A stretch of 64,000 nt of DNA. Origin: Clostridiaceae bacterium. GTDB taxonomy: Bacteria > Bacillota > Clostridia > Oscillospirales > Acutalibacteraceae. Shown here one piece after another: positions 26,573 through 36,325 of this stretch; positions within the stretch are counted from its first letter, which is position 1; every line of letters begins with the position of its first letter. The DNA lies in the NCBI GenBank assembly GCA_016297645.1, contig JAEDGF010000001.1, positions 14,566 through 78,565 of the forward strand, in the 5' to 3' direction. The notes beneath the pieces were generated by a model. That model was not told where the DNA came from. It was given only the letters and a program-made list of their open reading frames with translations, and ran no database searches. A program made the translations under genes and the position numbers.

Positions 26573-27398
26573 TACCTCCACTACCTCTTTCCTTCATAAA
26601 CTCCCATATTGCAATGGCGGCGGCAGCCGAAGCATTGAGCGACTCCGCCTTGCCGAGCATCGGAATGGTTATCCGGTTCGTGGACAGCGCCAGCGCCTCA
26701 TCGCTGACTCCCGCCCCCTCGTTGCCGATTATGCACACCGCGCCGCCCGATTTATCTGCCGTTACGATGCTTTCGGCTTCGCCGGACGCGACCGTTGCAA
26801 ATATTTTCATGCCCTTTTTCCGAAGTGCGTAAAGTATCGCCGCACTGTCCGACGCCCTTATTACGGGGAAGCGCAGCAGACCGCCCATTGAAGCTCTGAG
26901 CGCCTTCGGCGAACGGATATCGCAGCCGTTGCAGACTATAAGCCCGTCCGCCCCGAGCGCTTCGGCACTTCTTACGACCGCGCCAAGGTTATCGGGATTT
27001 TGCAGATTTTCCGTCATCACATAAAACCCGTTCGGGTCAATGCCGCTTTCGTCAGGCTGCACCGCTCTGTCCGAACACACGCAGAACATCTCCTGAGTGT
27101 TTTCGGTATCGGAGAGCTTTTCGGCAATGTCGCGGCTCACGGCGTAAACCTTTTTTGCGCAGCCGGATATCTTCAAAAACGCGTCGCGGTATTTTTCAGC
27201 CGCGCCCTCGGTTGCGAAGAACTCCTTTATTTCGATCCCGTTTTCGGCTGCGTCACAGCAGAGCCGTGCGCCCTCCAACAGAAACAGACCTGTTTTCTTC
27301 CGCTCCCGCGCAGAGAGCAGTGCTGAGGCGGACTTGATTTTCGGGTTGGCACGCGACGAGATAAATTCCGTACGCGCCGGAAAAATACTGTTTTCCAT
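26559..27398 (-). CDS. TrmH/SpoU-family RNA 2'-O-methyltransferase (RlmB-like)
   Basis: The product is 279 residues. An N-terminal substrate-binding domain (KTGLFLLEGARLC) is followed by the SPOUT knot: NPDNLGAVVRSAEALGADGL, IGNEGAGVSDEAL and IPMLGKAESLNASAAAAIAIWE are the three classic motifs. It should methylate a ribose of rRNA or tRNA; the exact target cannot be assigned. A TATAAT box at 27460-27455 (minus) lies about 57 bases upstream with a weak TTTACC -35. The gene leads the dprA-topA series. Confidence 0.9.
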   Translation of the reverse strand: MENSIFPARTEFISSRANPKIKSASALLSARERKKTGLFLLEGARLCCDAAENGIEIKEFFATEGAAEKYRDAFLKISGCAKKVYAVSRDIAEKLSDTENTQEMFCVCSDRAVQPDESGIDPNGFYVMTENLQNPDNLGAVVRSAEALGADGLIVCNGCDIRSPKALRASMGGLLRFPVIRASDSAAILYALRKKGMKIFATVASGEAESIVTADKSGGAVCIIGNEGAGVSDEALALSTNRITIPMLGKAESLNASAAAAIAIWEFMKERGSGGNEPR

Positions 27399-27711
27399 CT
27401 CTTTTCCCTTTGGCGAACGGGAAAGACCTCACGGTTTTTCCTTGCGCCTTAAACATTATATAGTAAACAAAATACGGTAAACAAAATTGCGTTTCGTGTT
27501 TTTTCGGGATGCTTTTAGTCTTTCCGTGTTTTAGATTACGCTCCGAGCTTCCGCGACTTAAAATGCGCTCCCGATGTTTTCTAACGGGAATGCGCTTCGC
27601 TCTTTCGGTCGCTCTTGCCGCGCTCCGTAAACAAAAGCCCGGCGTAAAGACCTGCCGAAGAGCTTTTTTTCGGCTGCAAAACAATCGCACGCGATATGCT
27701 CTGCGAAAAAT
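27399..27711. other. Non-coding gap between the CPBP protease and rRNA methyltransferase genes
   Basis: It holds a probable minus-strand promoter (TATAAT at 27460-27455, poor -35) and a hairpin CCCG...CGGG near 27570-27587 within a longer imperfect palindrome (GCGCTCCCG/CGGGAATGCGC) without a T-run. No ORF here shows protein-like composition. Confidence 0.45.
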
Positions 27712-28767
27712 TTATCTCACGATATCGTCAAGCATATTCTTGATAAGAGCGGCAGCACCGAGGATAAAACTCGGAGAAAGCATAAACACGAGCGCCTTCC
27801 CGCTCACCCCGGAGCCTTTCCCGGGGCGCAGGCGCAGTCCGTTTTTGTTGCGCAGCAGGTAAAGTATCAGCGCACCGACGCCGAGAACGATCAAGGACGG
27901 CGTAATAAGTGCAGATAAAAGCCACGCGCTGCTGCCCCTGTCCGCCGCTACCATGACAGAGTAGCAGACCGAGATAAAATTATTGAGAAAATGAACCGTT
28001 GACGAAGCCCATATCGAACCCGTCAGGACATATACAAAACCGAGCGCCGTACCGGCAATTATCGCAAACGGCACCTGAGTGAAGTTGCCGTGCAGAAGCC
28101 CGAAAAGCAGAGCGGACATGGCTATTGCAAAGCCGTCGCCGAATTTGCGCAGCGAGCCGAGAACAACTCCGCGAAAAGCGAACTCTTCAACTATCGCCGG
28201 AATTACCGCCGTGCGTATGACCATAACGGCAGCTTCGCCGAAGCCGTTCGGGATATCGGTCCCCGACACCGCTTCACGGTAGGAGTAGAACTCCATGCCG
28301 AGCGAAGCAAAAAAGTTTATCAGGATACTGCCGACGACATTGCCGAAAAAGCAGATGCCGAGGGCGGCAACTATCAGCAGACAGGCATTCGACATTTTGT
28401 ACGGCTTGCCGAAATCCACTCTGACGCTGCCCGGCGAAATGCCGTTCAGAACCGCAAGAACGAGAAGAAACGGCAGCCCGACGCAAACGAACGAATAGAG
28501 CATATCGCAGAATGCGCCGAACACGGTAGGCCCGGTGTAGAGCGAATAAAGCGCCGGAAAATGCATGATGAGCCTGCTGTAAAGATTTGAAAGCACCACA
28601 TATGCGCATACTCCGCAGCAGACCACAGCCGAAGTGCGAAAAACATCAACGCGGACGCTTTTGTCAGCGGCTCTCTTGCGCTCGTACTCCTCGGGGGAAT
28701 ACCGCTCAAAGCCGCCGTACTGTCCGTAGGGCGTATTGCCGCCCATGCCGTTACCGTAGTATGACAT
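27712..28767 (-). CDS. CPBP-family intramembrane protease (CAAX protease-like)
   Basis: The product is 351 residues with about seven to eight membrane segments after a Gly/Tyr-rich cytoplasmic N-terminus of about 40 residues. EEFAFRG near 194-200 is the EExxxR motif, LLHGNF near 226 provides a His, and VHFLNNF the HxxxN motif, so all CPBP catalytic residues are present. Members process prenylated proteins or peptides or mediate bacteriocin self-immunity; the substrate here is unknown. AAGGAG lies 8 bases before the ATG at 28767; the GTG two codons upstream is less well placed. Confidence 0.85.
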   Translation of the reverse strand: MSYYGNGMGGNTPYGQYGGFERYSPEEYERKRAADKSVRVDVFRTSAVVCCGVCAYVVLSNLYSRLIMHFPALYSLYTGPTVFGAFCDMLYSFVCVGLPFLLVLAVLNGISPGSVRVDFGKPYKMSNACLLIVAALGICFFGNVVGSILINFFASLGMEFYSYREAVSGTDIPNGFGEAAVMVIRTAVIPAIVEEFAFRGVVLGSLRKFGDGFAIAMSALLFGLLHGNFTQVPFAIIAGTALGFVYVLTGSIWASSTVHFLNNFISVCYSVMVAADRGSSAWLLSALITPSLIVLGVGALILYLLRNKNGLRLRPGKGSGVSGKALVFMLSPSFILGAAALIKNMLDDIVR

Positions 28768-28818
28768 TTTCACAGCTCCTTCCGTAAAATCGTGCCGCGG
28801 CGCAGTGCGGAATTCCGT

Positions 28819-31545
28819 TTATCTGCCGCAGCAATGCTTGTATTTCTTACCGCTGCCGCAGGGGCAGGGATCGTTTCTGCCGACCTTTTGACCCTTGTTG
28901 CGTACGGGCTGCTTTTTCACCGTACCGTCGGACGCGCCCGAGAGAGAGGTGACCTTGACTGCTTCCTTGCGTTTAAGATCCTCCTCGGAGCGGATAACGG
29001 CGGTAAGTATCGTCTTGACCGTACCCTCGCGGATGGACATCGTCATCTCGTCGAACATATCGTAGCCCTCCTGACGGAATGCGACCACGGGATCCTGCTG
29101 GGCATAGGCGCGAAGTCCTATGGAGCGTTTGAGCTGATCCATAGCATCGATGTGATCCATCCAGTTGACATCGACATTATAGATAAGTATTTTGTGTTCA
29201 AGCTCCTTCATGGTTTCGCTGCCGTACTCCGCCGTTTTTGCGTCGAGTATGCCTATTGCGCGGTCGGTCATGAAGCTGCAAATTTCGCTCGACTTCTCGG
29301 TATCGGGCAGCTCGGTGTCGTCGCCGAGGAGCCACTGGTATTTACCCGTAAGTCCGGCGATATTCCAGTCGTTTTTATGGTGCGAGGACGGGCAGTAGAA
29401 CTCGACCGCGTCGGAGATCGACTCCTTTATCATCTTGCGGATGGTCGCGTCCATATCAACGCCGTCAAGCACCTGATTGCGCTGACCGTATATAATTTCA
29501 CGCTGCTTGTTCATAACATCGTCGTATTGAAGAACATTCTTTCTTATCGCGAAGTTATTGGATTCAACACGCCTCTGCGCCATCTCTATACTGCTCGAAA
29601 ACAGCTTTGCTTCGATTGCCATATCGTCCGCGACCTTGAACATATCAAGAGTCCGGTAGAACTTGTCGCCGGCGAAAAGACGCATGATATCGTCCTCCGC
29701 CGAGAGATAGAAGCGGCTCTCGCCCGGGTCGCCCTGTCTGCCGGCGCGTCCTCGCAGCTGGTTGTCTATTCGTCTTGACTCGTGGCGAACCGTACCGAGG
29801 ATGAACAGACCGCCTGCCTTGCGTACCTTGTCGGCTTCGTCCGCAAGCTCCTCCTTGTACTGTGATTCGAGAGCGGCAAAGGTCTTTCTCGCTTCGATGA
29901 TAGCTTCATCGTCCGTTTCGGAGAAGCCGGTGGCTTCCACGATAAGCTCCTCGGGTATCTGCATTTTGCGCATCTGCGCCTTTGCCATATATTCGGCGTT
30001 GCCGCCGAGGATAATATCGGTTCCGCGTCCTGCCATGTTGGTCGCGATAGTAACCGCGCCGAACTTACCTGCCTGCGCTACTATTTCCGCTTCGCGCTCG
30101 TGCTGCTTGGCGTTGAGAACCTCATGCTTTATGCCTGCGCGTTTAAGAGCGCCGGATAGCTGCTCGGACTTTTCGATGCTTACGGTACCTACGAGAACGG
30201 GCTGCCCCTTTTCGTGGCACTGTCTTACCTGCTCTATTATCGCCGCGAACTTACCCTTTTCGGTCTTGTACATGACATCGTCCCAGTCGTGACGGATCAT
30301 GGGCTTATTCGTGGGTATCTCGACGACATCGAGCGAATATATCTCGTTGAATTCCTCGCTCTCGGTCATTGCAGTACCGGTCATACCGGAGAGCTTTTTG
30401 TAAAGTCGGAAGTAATTCTGGAAGGTGATGGTGGCGAGCGTTTTGGATTCCTGACGGACATTTACGCCCTCTTTTGCTTCTATCGCCTGATGAAGCCCTT
30501 CATTGTAGCGTCTGCCGAGCATAATTCGTCCGGTGAACTCGTCGACAATAAGCACCTCGCCGTCCTTTACGACATAGTCGATATCGCGGCGCATAACGCC
30601 CCTTGCCTTAATAGCCTGATTGACATGGTGCTGGATATTCAGATTTTCCGCGTCCATGAGGTTATCGACACCGAAGAAATCCTCGGCTGCGGCGATACCC
30701 CTTTTGGTAAGCGTTGCGGTTTTTGCCTTTTCGTCGATAATATAATCGGTGTCGGGGTCAATGATGTCCTCTATATCTTTCTTCGCATCAAGCTCTGTTA
30801 TACGCTTTGCTTTAAGACGCTTTGCAAATTCGTCGGCAATTTTGTAAAGGTCGGACGATTTGTCGCCGTGTCCGGAAATAATAAGAGGTGTACGCGCTTC
30901 ATCAATAAGAATGGAGTCGACCTCGTCCACTATCGCGTAGGCATGGCCGCGCTGAACACGGTTCTCCTTGTAGGTGACCATGTTATCACGCAGGTAATCG
31001 AAGCCCATCTCGTTGTTGGTGCCGTATGTTATGTCGGCAGCGTACGCTTCTTTTCTCTCGGCATTCGATTTTTCATGAATGATAAGTCCGACGGTAAGAC
31101 CCAGGAAACGGAACACCTTGCCCATCCACTCGGAGTCGCGCTTTGCAAGGTAGTCGTTAACCGTGACAATGTGAACGCCCTCGCCCGTGAGTGCGTTGAG
31201 ATAAGCCGGAAGCGTTGCGACAAGCGTTTTGCCTTCGCCCGTTTTCATTTCGGCGATTCTGCCCTGATGAAGGACTATGCCGCCGGCGACCTGCACCGGG
31301 AAGTGCTTCATGTTGAGAACACGCCACGCAGCCTCGCGGCATACGGCAAACGCCTCGGGGAGAATATCGTCCGTTGTTTCACCGTTTTTAAGACGGTCTT
31401 TGAACTCCTGAGTTTTGGCTTTAAGCTCCTCGTCCGTGAGCTTCGACATTGTTTCGTCAAGTGCGAGCACTTTTTTTACCGTCGGCTCGTTTCGCTTTAT
31501 CTCTTTTTTCGAATAGTCGCCAAACAGTTTTTTAAGCAGTGACAT
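28819..31545 (-). CDS. secA: Preprotein translocase ATPase SecA
   Basis: The product is 908 residues. Walker [12 protein letters not shown] (100-110), the DEVD box in [17 protein letters not shown], the preprotein cross-linking domain, and [15 protein letters not shown] with [11 protein letters not shown] of helicase motifs V and VI are all present. It ends in the SEC-C zinc motif [15 protein letters not shown]. SecA drives export of proteins such as the signal-peptide proteins in this window. The ATG at 31545 is chosen over a longer frame because SecA proteins begin MxLLKKLFG and AAGGAAG lies 10 bases upstream. It overlaps the end of nth by 14 bases. Confidence 0.97.
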   Translation of the reverse strand: MSLLKKLFGDYSKKEIKRNEPTVKKVLALDETMSKLTDEELKAKTQEFKDRLKNGETTDDILPEAFAVCREAAWRVLNMKHFPVQVAGGIVLHQGRIAEMKTGEGKTLVATLPAYLNALTGEGVHIVTVNDYLAKRDSEWMGKVFRFLGLTVGLIIHEKSNAERKEAYAADITYGTNNEMGFDYLRDNMVTYKENRVQRGHAYAIVDEVDSILIDEARTPLIISGHGDKSSDLYKIADEFAKRLKAKRITELDAKKDIEDIIDPDTDYIIDEKAKTATLTKRGIAAAEDFFGVDNLMDAENLNIQHHVNQAIKARGVMRRDIDYVVKDGEVLIVDEFTGRIMLGRRYNEGLHQAIEAKEGVNVRQESKTLATITFQNYFRLYKKLSGMTGTAMTESEEFNEIYSLDVVEIPTNKPMIRHDWDDVMYKTEKGKFAAIIEQVRQCHEKGQPVLVGTVSIEKSEQLSGALKRAGIKHEVLNAKQHEREAEIVAQAGKFGAVTIATNMAGRGTDIILGGNAEYMAKAQMRKMQIPEELIVEATGFSETDDEAIIEARKTFAALESQYKEELADEADKVRKAGGLFILGTVRHESRRIDNQLRGRAGRQGDPGESRFYLSAEDDIMRLFAGDKFYRTLDMFKVADDMAIEAKLFSSSIEMAQRRVESNNFAIRKNVLQYDDVMNKQREIIYGQRNQVLDGVDMDATIRKMIKESISDAVEFYCPSSHHKNDWNIAGLTGKYQWLLGDDTELPDTEKSSEICSFMTDRAIGILDAKTAEYGSETMKELEHKILIYNVDVNWMDHIDAMDQLKRSIGLRAYAQQDPVVAFRQEGYDMFDEMTMSIREGTVKTILTAVIRSEEDLKRKEAVKVTSLSGASDGTVKKQPVRNKGQKVGRNDPCPCGSGKKYKHCCGR

Positions 31546-32233
31546 TAAGTTTTTTCTTCCTTTCGGTTTTTGTTTTTCCGCCCTGTTTCCCGGCGGATAC
31601 GCTTTTATTTTTATATTCGCTGCAAATCTCTTTAAGTACGCATTGTCCGCACTTTTCACCGCGCGCCTTGCAGACGGCTCTGCCGTGCAGGACGCACCTG
31701 TGGCAGAAATCGCCGCTCTCGTCGGGCGGCAGAAGCGGACGCATCGTTTTTTCCGTTTTAAGGGGATCGTCGGTATCGGTGAAGCCGAGTCTGCGCATTA
31801 TGCGGATAAAGTGCGTATCGCACACAACGGCGTGCTTCCCGTACAGGTCGCCGACAAGTAAATTGGCGGTTTTCCTGCCCACACCGGGAAGCGTCACAAG
31901 CTCGTCTATATCGTCCGGGATAACTCCGCCGAAGCGGCCGAGCAGCTCCTTTGCGCATTCCACAATGTCGCGCGCCTTTGCATGATAGAAGCCGCAGGAC
32001 CTTATAAGCTCCTCAACCTCCCGTACATCGGCGTTTGCCATATCTTCAACGGTCGGGAACCGCTCGAAAAGCGCCGGAGTCACTTCGTTTACCCGTTTAT
32101 CGGTACACTGCGCGGAAAGACGGACGGCAACCAAAAGCCTGAACGGCTCGGTTTCGGTGAGCGAACACACGGCTTCGGGATATTCTTTTTTCAGAAGCTC
32201 GACCGCGAGAGCCGCTTTTTCGGACTTTTTCAT
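31532..32233 (-). CDS. nth: Endonuclease III
   Basis: The product is 233 residues. [17 protein letters not shown] and [15 protein letters not shown] form the helix-hairpin-helix with its catalytic Lys, [14 protein letters not shown] supplies the catalytic Asp, and C-x6-C-x2-C-x5-C near the end binds a 4Fe-4S cluster. It removes oxidised pyrimidines and nicks abasic sites. The ATG at 32233 is chosen because GGAGG lies 4 bases upstream and the family starts here. A Lys/Arg-rich tail of about 20 residues follows the cluster. Confidence 0.95.
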   Translation of the reverse strand: MKKSEKAALAVELLKKEYPEAVCSLTETEPFRLLVAVRLSAQCTDKRVNEVTPALFERFPTVEDMANADVREVEELIRSCGFYHAKARDIVECAKELLGRFGGVIPDDIDELVTLPGVGRKTANLLVGDLYGKHAVVCDTHFIRIMRRLGFTDTDDPLKTEKTMRPLLPPDESGDFCHRCVLHGRAVCKARGEKCGQCVLKEICSEYKNKSVSAGKQGGKTKTERKKKLNVTA

Positions 32234-32341
32234 TATGCCTCCGTTCTTCATGCGCACGGGCAAAATATCCGGCAGCATTTTTACCTGCGCAGGAGATTTT
32301 TATTCTCATTTCGCCCTCAAAATCCCATTATCGGTATAAAT

Positions 32342-32370
32342 AGTATATATTACGGTTTTGCGAAAATCAA
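32342..32370 (-). promoter_or_regulatory. Sigma-A promoter of nth-secA
   Basis: Minus strand: TTGATT (32370-32365), 17 bases, TATACT (32347-32342). It lies about 110 bases before the nth start. Confidence 0.75.
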
Positions 32371-32442
32371 GTATGAATTATTATTTATTTATATATAGGG
32401 TGCTATTCGGTATTTTTGCCCAAAAAGATACGGTGCGGCGGC

Positions 32443-32471
32443 TTGAATTTTTCACGAAAGTATACTAAAAT
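32443..32471 (+). promoter_or_regulatory. Promoter of the GH78-like gene
   Basis: TTGAAT (32443-32448), 17 bases, TAAAAT (32466-32471), 33 bases before the ATG. It is divergent to the nth promoter, with 72 bases between the two -35 boxes. Confidence 0.75.
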
Positions 32472-32503
32472 AGTTTCACTAACCGAGGAGGAGAACAAAA
32501 AAA

Positions 32504-34651
32504 ATGCCTTTTTCATCTGCTTTTGATTTTACTCTTGCCCGTCCCGTGTGGGAAAAGGACAGGCAAAAAGAAATGAATGTTTCGCTTATATTCAGAGGCT
32601 TTATCCCCGAAAAAGCGGACGCAAAAATAAGAATCGCCGCAAGTTCGAGATATCAGATTTTTGTCAACGGCTCATTTTTCGCAGCAGGTCCGGCACGCGC
32701 CGCACACGGTTTTTACAGAGTTGACGAATACACCCTTTCGCATCTTCTTAACGAGAAGAAAAACACCGTTGCGATAATTGCCGCCGGGTACAACTCAAAC
32801 AGCTTTTATCTCTTGGACGAGCCGTCTTTTCTGTGTGCGGAAATAGAAGCAAACGGCGAGATAATATACGCCACCGGAGAAAAAGACTTTGAAACGACAC
32901 GGTACAACGGACGGCTTCAAAGAGTGATGAGATACTCGTTCCAGCGTCCGTTTTCGGAGTGCTATGTCCTTGACGCGTGGTACGACGGCTTCGTAAACGG
33001 TACACACGACCCATTTAAGAGCGTCCCCCTTGAAGAGTGCGGCAACAAGCACTTCATTACCCGGACAGTACCGTACTGCGATTATAATGAAGTAAAAGCG
33101 GACAAGCTGATATCAAAGGGAATACTCCTCCCGTTAAAGACCGACAAAGTCCGAAAATACGACAACCGCAGCTATACGAACATAGGTGAAAAGCTCAAAG
33201 GCTACACGCCGGAAAAGCTCGAAGCAAACCCCGTAAACGAGATGTTCGCCTACACTCCGAATGTACTCGAAAACGAAGTTTTGCCCGCCGGTTCGGTGGA
33301 ATTGGGAGTGAACTGTTTTTCCGTTTTCGAGATGGCCAAAAACAAGACCGGTTATATAAGACTCAGCATAACCGCACAGCACGACACCTCGCTCTATGTT
33401 ATTTTCGGCGAAATGCTCGGCGAAAACGGCGTACCCGAGCCGGGCGCGGACGGGTGCGTTTCACTCGTTCAGTGGAGTGTTCAAGGCGGACGCAGCTACG
33501 ACCTTGTTTCCTTTGAGCCGTACACCTTCAAATACGCGGCGATCGTTTCGATGTACGCGCCGACGCTTATTACGAACCTGTCGCTCTACTGCGAGGAAAT
33601 GCCGGAAAAATATATAGTCAACGCGCCTTCATCGAAAAATGAAAAATTGCAGAAAATTTATAATGCCGCTGTTAACACCTTCCGTCAGTGCGCGACCGAT
33701 ATCTTCATGGACTGCCCCTCACGCGAGCGTGCCGGGTGGCTTTGCGACAGCTTTTTCACCGCGCGTACGGAGCGTTTTCTCACCGGCGAAAACAGAGTCG
33801 AGGATGCGTTCCTTGAAAACTATCTCATGGCGGACAAGTTTGAAAATATCCCCGGCGGAATGCTGCCGATGTGCTATCCTGCCGACCACTACGACGGGGT
33901 TTTCATACCGAACTGGGCGATGTGGTTCGCAATCGAGATCTTCGACAGACTGCCCTGCCCGGGCGGAAAAGAAATTGCCGCGCGCGCCGAAAACAGACTC
34001 CGCGCACTCGCGGAATACCTCGAAAAATTCGAGAACGAAAAGGGACTTCTCGAAAAGCTCGAAAGCTGGGTGTTTGTCGAGTGGTCGGACGCAAACGATT
34101 TCACGCAGGACATAAACTACCCCACAAATATGCTCTACTCCGCATTTTTGGACGCACTCGGCAAGATGTACGATGATGGCAGCTTCCTCGCAAAAGCGGA
34201 GCATCTGCGCGAAGTGATAAGAGAAGAAAGCTGGAACGGCGAGTTTTTCAGGGACAACGATGTGTACCGTGACGGTGTACTCACAAAAACGGACAACATC
34301 TCGGAAACGAACCAGTATTACGCCTTCTTTTTCGGCGTCGCGGCAAAAGAGCGCTATCCGGAGCTGTGGAAGCGCCTTACAGAGGATTTCGGTCCGGAGA
34401 GAAAGCCGGATGTATATCCCGAAGTACGCCCCTCAAATGTTTTTATAGGAAACTACCTCAGAATTCAGTTGCTTTTAAACGAAGGGCTTTATGATAAAGT
34501 CGAAAACGAAGCGAAAAAGCTGTTCCTGCCGATGGCGGAGCAGACCGGCACGCTTTGGGAACACATGAAGGGCAGCGCAAGCCGCTGCCACGGTTTTGCA
34601 TCGTACGCCGCGGTCGTACTGAAAAACGCCGAGGTCCGTTGCGGTAAATAG
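32504..34651 (+). CDS. GH78-like glycosidase (divergent alpha-L-rhamnosidase family)
   Basis: The product is 715 residues, without signal peptide. The N-terminal third has beta-sandwich features (YQIFVNGSFFAAGPAR, IRIAASSR). Near residue 403, MDCPSRERAGWLCDS matches the GH78 active-site block DCPxRxERxGWxGD, keeping the Glu that acts as general acid, but with CDS for GD. The (alpha/alpha) barrel continues with GMLPMCYPADHYDGV and ends with EQTGTLWEHMKGSASRCHGFAS, close to the GH78 C-terminal barrel motif. It is well diverged from the clear GH78 at 54742. AGGAGGAG lies 10 bases before the ATG. Specificity is unknown. Confidence 0.7.
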   Translation: MPFSSAFDFTLARPVWEKDRQKEMNVSLIFRGFIPEKADAKIRIAASSRYQIFVNGSFFAAGPARAAHGFYRVDEYTLSHLLNEKKNTVAIIAAGYNSNSFYLLDEPSFLCAEIEANGEIIYATGEKDFETTRYNGRLQRVMRYSFQRPFSECYVLDAWYDGFVNGTHDPFKSVPLEECGNKHFITRTVPYCDYNEVKADKLISKGILLPLKTDKVRKYDNRSYTNIGEKLKGYTPEKLEANPVNEMFAYTPNVLENEVLPAGSVELGVNCFSVFEMAKNKTGYIRLSITAQHDTSLYVIFGEMLGENGVPEPGADGCVSLVQWSVQGGRSYDLVSFEPYTFKYAAIVSMYAPTLITNLSLYCEEMPEKYIVNAPSSKNEKLQKIYNAAVNTFRQCATDIFMDCPSRERAGWLCDSFFTARTERFLTGENRVEDAFLENYLMADKFENIPGGMLPMCYPADHYDGVFIPNWAMWFAIEIFDRLPCPGGKEIAARAENRLRALAEYLEKFENEKGLLEKLESWVFVEWSDANDFTQDINYPTNMLYSAFLDALGKMYDDGSFLAKAEHLREVIREESWNGEFFRDNDVYRDGVLTKTDNISETNQYYAFFFGVAAKERYPELWKRLTEDFGPERKPDVYPEVRPSNVFIGNYLRIQLLLNEGLYDKVENEAKKLFLPMAEQTGTLWEHMKGSASRCHGFASYAAVVLKNAEVRCGK

Positions 34652-34744
34652 CTTTTGCGCACACTCCGCCCGTCGGATATGTACGGCTGATTTTTCCGCC
34701 GCAAATAAGACTAAACGCAGGCGGTATGTGCCGTTATTTTCCGA

Positions 34745-34773
34745 TTGACTTTTTGCTCATAACGATGTATTAT
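34745..34773 (+). promoter_or_regulatory. Promoter of the Thr-rich membrane-anchored protein gene
   Basis: TTGACT (34745-34750), 17 bases, TATTAT (34768-34773), followed by a leader of about 37 bases. Confidence 0.78.
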
Positions 34774-34816
34774 AAAGCCGTATCGTTTAAAAACAAAATT
34801 TGCAGGTGAAAACTCG

Positions 34817-35578
34817 ATGAAAAAAGTAAAAGTAATGGCCGCCATGCTCGCTTCTCTCATTATTTTGTCGGTTGCGGCGCCCACCGTTCTTGCGGCAAAT
34901 AACAATACCGACGACAATTATTACGCCGGACTGCTTGAAGGCGTTGTAGATCAGGACAAGTTCAAGGAGATTTTGGGCGGACTGCTAAACAACGGCGGCA
35001 ACGGAACCTCCGTAGGACTCGGAAATCTCTCGCAGCTTATCAAGGCGATACGCGAGCGTCTGGGCAACTCGTACAATGTCGACCAGATACTTGACGCGCT
35101 TCGTCAGGTGCTCGGCGACAAGATTTTCAGCGGCTCGATAAACATCGACGAAATACTTAACGGCGACATCATAGCCGCCATAAAGGCTATTCTCGCGGGG
35201 GAAACGACCACCGTTCCGACGACCACCGAGCCCAAAACGGAAGCCCCTACCGAGGCTCCCACGGAAGCACCCACCGCAGCGCCCACCGAGCCTGTGACGG
35301 AAGCGCCCACCCGTGCGCCCTATACGCCCTCCCGTTCCGATCCCGCGACCTTCACCGAGGCTGAAACGGAGGAGCCTACAACATTTACATATGTTCCGCC
35401 CGAGAGAGTCACCGTACCCGTCATTTCGGGCGAAAGCACGACCTACAATGTATACGACAACAACGATGCGTCCGGCGGCGCGGTAACCGCAAAAATGGTT
35501 GTCGGCATAATTATTCTCGTTCTTTCCGGCGCGGCAGTTACCGTTGTTGCCATAATTCTCAAAAAGAGCCGTGTATAA
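34817..35578 (+). CDS. Secreted, membrane-anchored Thr/Pro-rich protein, function unknown
   Basis: The product is 253 residues. Residues 1-26 are a signal peptide (MKKVKVMAAML...VLAA). Residues 30-130 are mostly helical (LLEGVVDQDKFKEILGGLL, IKAIRERLG, DQILDALRQVLG). A Thr/Pro/Glu stalk follows with repeated EAPT units, and a hydrophobic segment (about 226-248) ends in KKSRV, so it should be held in the membrane by that helix; no sortase motif is visible. I recognise no family for the head region. AGGTGA precedes the ATG. Its last 8 bases overlap the GTG start of trmN6, tying an outer-surface protein to a tRNA methyltransferase. Confidence 0.72.
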   Translation: MKKVKVMAAMLASLIILSVAAPTVLAANNNTDDNYYAGLLEGVVDQDKFKEILGGLLNNGGNGTSVGLGNLSQLIKAIRERLGNSYNVDQILDALRQVLGDKIFSGSINIDEILNGDIIAAIKAILAGETTTVPTTTEPKTEAPTEAPTEAPTAAPTEPVTEAPTRAPYTPSRSDPATFTEAETEEPTTFTYVPPERVTVPVISGESTTYNVYDNNDASGGAVTAKMVVGIIILVLSGAAVTVVAIILKKSRV

Positions 35579-36323
35579 CCGCGCGGACGAACATATCGAA
35601 TACATAGACGACCGCCTTCGGCTTATCGTGTCCCCTGCCCATACCTTCGGCACGGACGCGCTGCTGTTGGCGGCGTTTTCAATGCCGAAAAGAAACGCCG
35701 CGTGCGTCGATTTCGGCACGGGCTGCGGAATAATCCCGTTTTATTGGCTGCGCGAAGGGGTAAACGAGGTTCACGCGGTCGAAATTCAGCCGCTTGCCTG
35801 CTCTCAGCTTCGGCGCAGCATCGAATTAAACGGACTCGAAAACAGGCTCATGCTCACCGAAGGCGACCTCACACAGCTCAAAGGCGTTCTTCCGTTCGGT
35901 GCGTTTGACACCGTCTGCATGAACCCGCCCTACACGCCTGCCGGGAGCGGCATTCTCAGCTCCTCGGCGGCGGACAAGACCGCACGGCACGAAACGCAGC
36001 TCACCTTCAACGGACTGTGCCGCGCCGCAAGCGAGCTTTTGAGGTTCGGCGGCAGCTTTTGTATCTGTCTGCGCCCCGAGCGGCTGACGGACGCAATGTG
36101 CGCCATGCGCGAAAACAGGCTCGAGCCGAAAAGGCTTCGTTTTGTCGCGCAGCGCCCCGGCAAAGCTCCGTGGCTGTTTTTACTCGAAGGCAAAAAAGGA
36201 CGCAAGCCCGGTCTTATTGTCGAAAACACTCTGTACATAGAAAATGACGACGGCTCGTCAAGCGCCGATATGCTTAAAATAATCGGCACATACAAGAAAG
36301 ATACTCAAAAACAGGAGAATTGA
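35571..36323 (+). CDS. tRNA1(Val) (adenine-37-N6)-methyltransferase, TrmN6/YabB-like
   Basis: The product is 250 residues. AHTFGTDALLLAAF, the SAM-binding VDFGTGCGII (46-55) and the N6-adenine catalytic NPPY (118-121) identify a YfiC/TrmN6-type enzyme, which methylates A37 next to the anticodon of valine tRNA in Escherichia coli. The start is GTG at 35571, inside the end of the preceding surface-protein gene. rsmI follows 2 bases after the stop, the same pairing seen as yabB-yazA-yabC in Bacillus, here without yazA. Confidence 0.88.
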   Translation: MYNRADEHIEYIDDRLRLIVSPAHTFGTDALLLAAFSMPKRNAACVDFGTGCGIIPFYWLREGVNEVHAVEIQPLACSQLRRSIELNGLENRLMLTEGDLTQLKGVLPFGAFDTVCMNPPYTPAGSGILSSSAADKTARHETQLTFNGLCRAASELLRFGGSFCICLRPERLTDAMCAMRENRLEPKRLRFVAQRPGKAPWLFLLEGKKGRKPGLIVENTLYIENDDGSSSADMLKIIGTYKKDTQKQEN

Positions 36324-36325
36324 AA

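Noticed and set aside
27509..27862. Plus-strand ORF of 117 codons between the CPBP and methyltransferase genes
   Set aside because: No ribosome binding site; half of it is antisense to the CPBP gene and the rest is Arg/Cys/Leu-rich without pattern.
30214..31542. Plus-strand ORF of 442 codons opposite secA
   Set aside because: It is complementary to highly conserved SecA helicase motifs and has no start signals.
32279..32503. Possible replication origin at the switch from minus-strand to plus-strand genes
   Set aside because: The gap holds two divergent promoters and AT-rich DNA, but I find no cluster of DnaA boxes (TTATCCACA-like) and no dnaA, dnaN, rpmH or gidA genes nearby.
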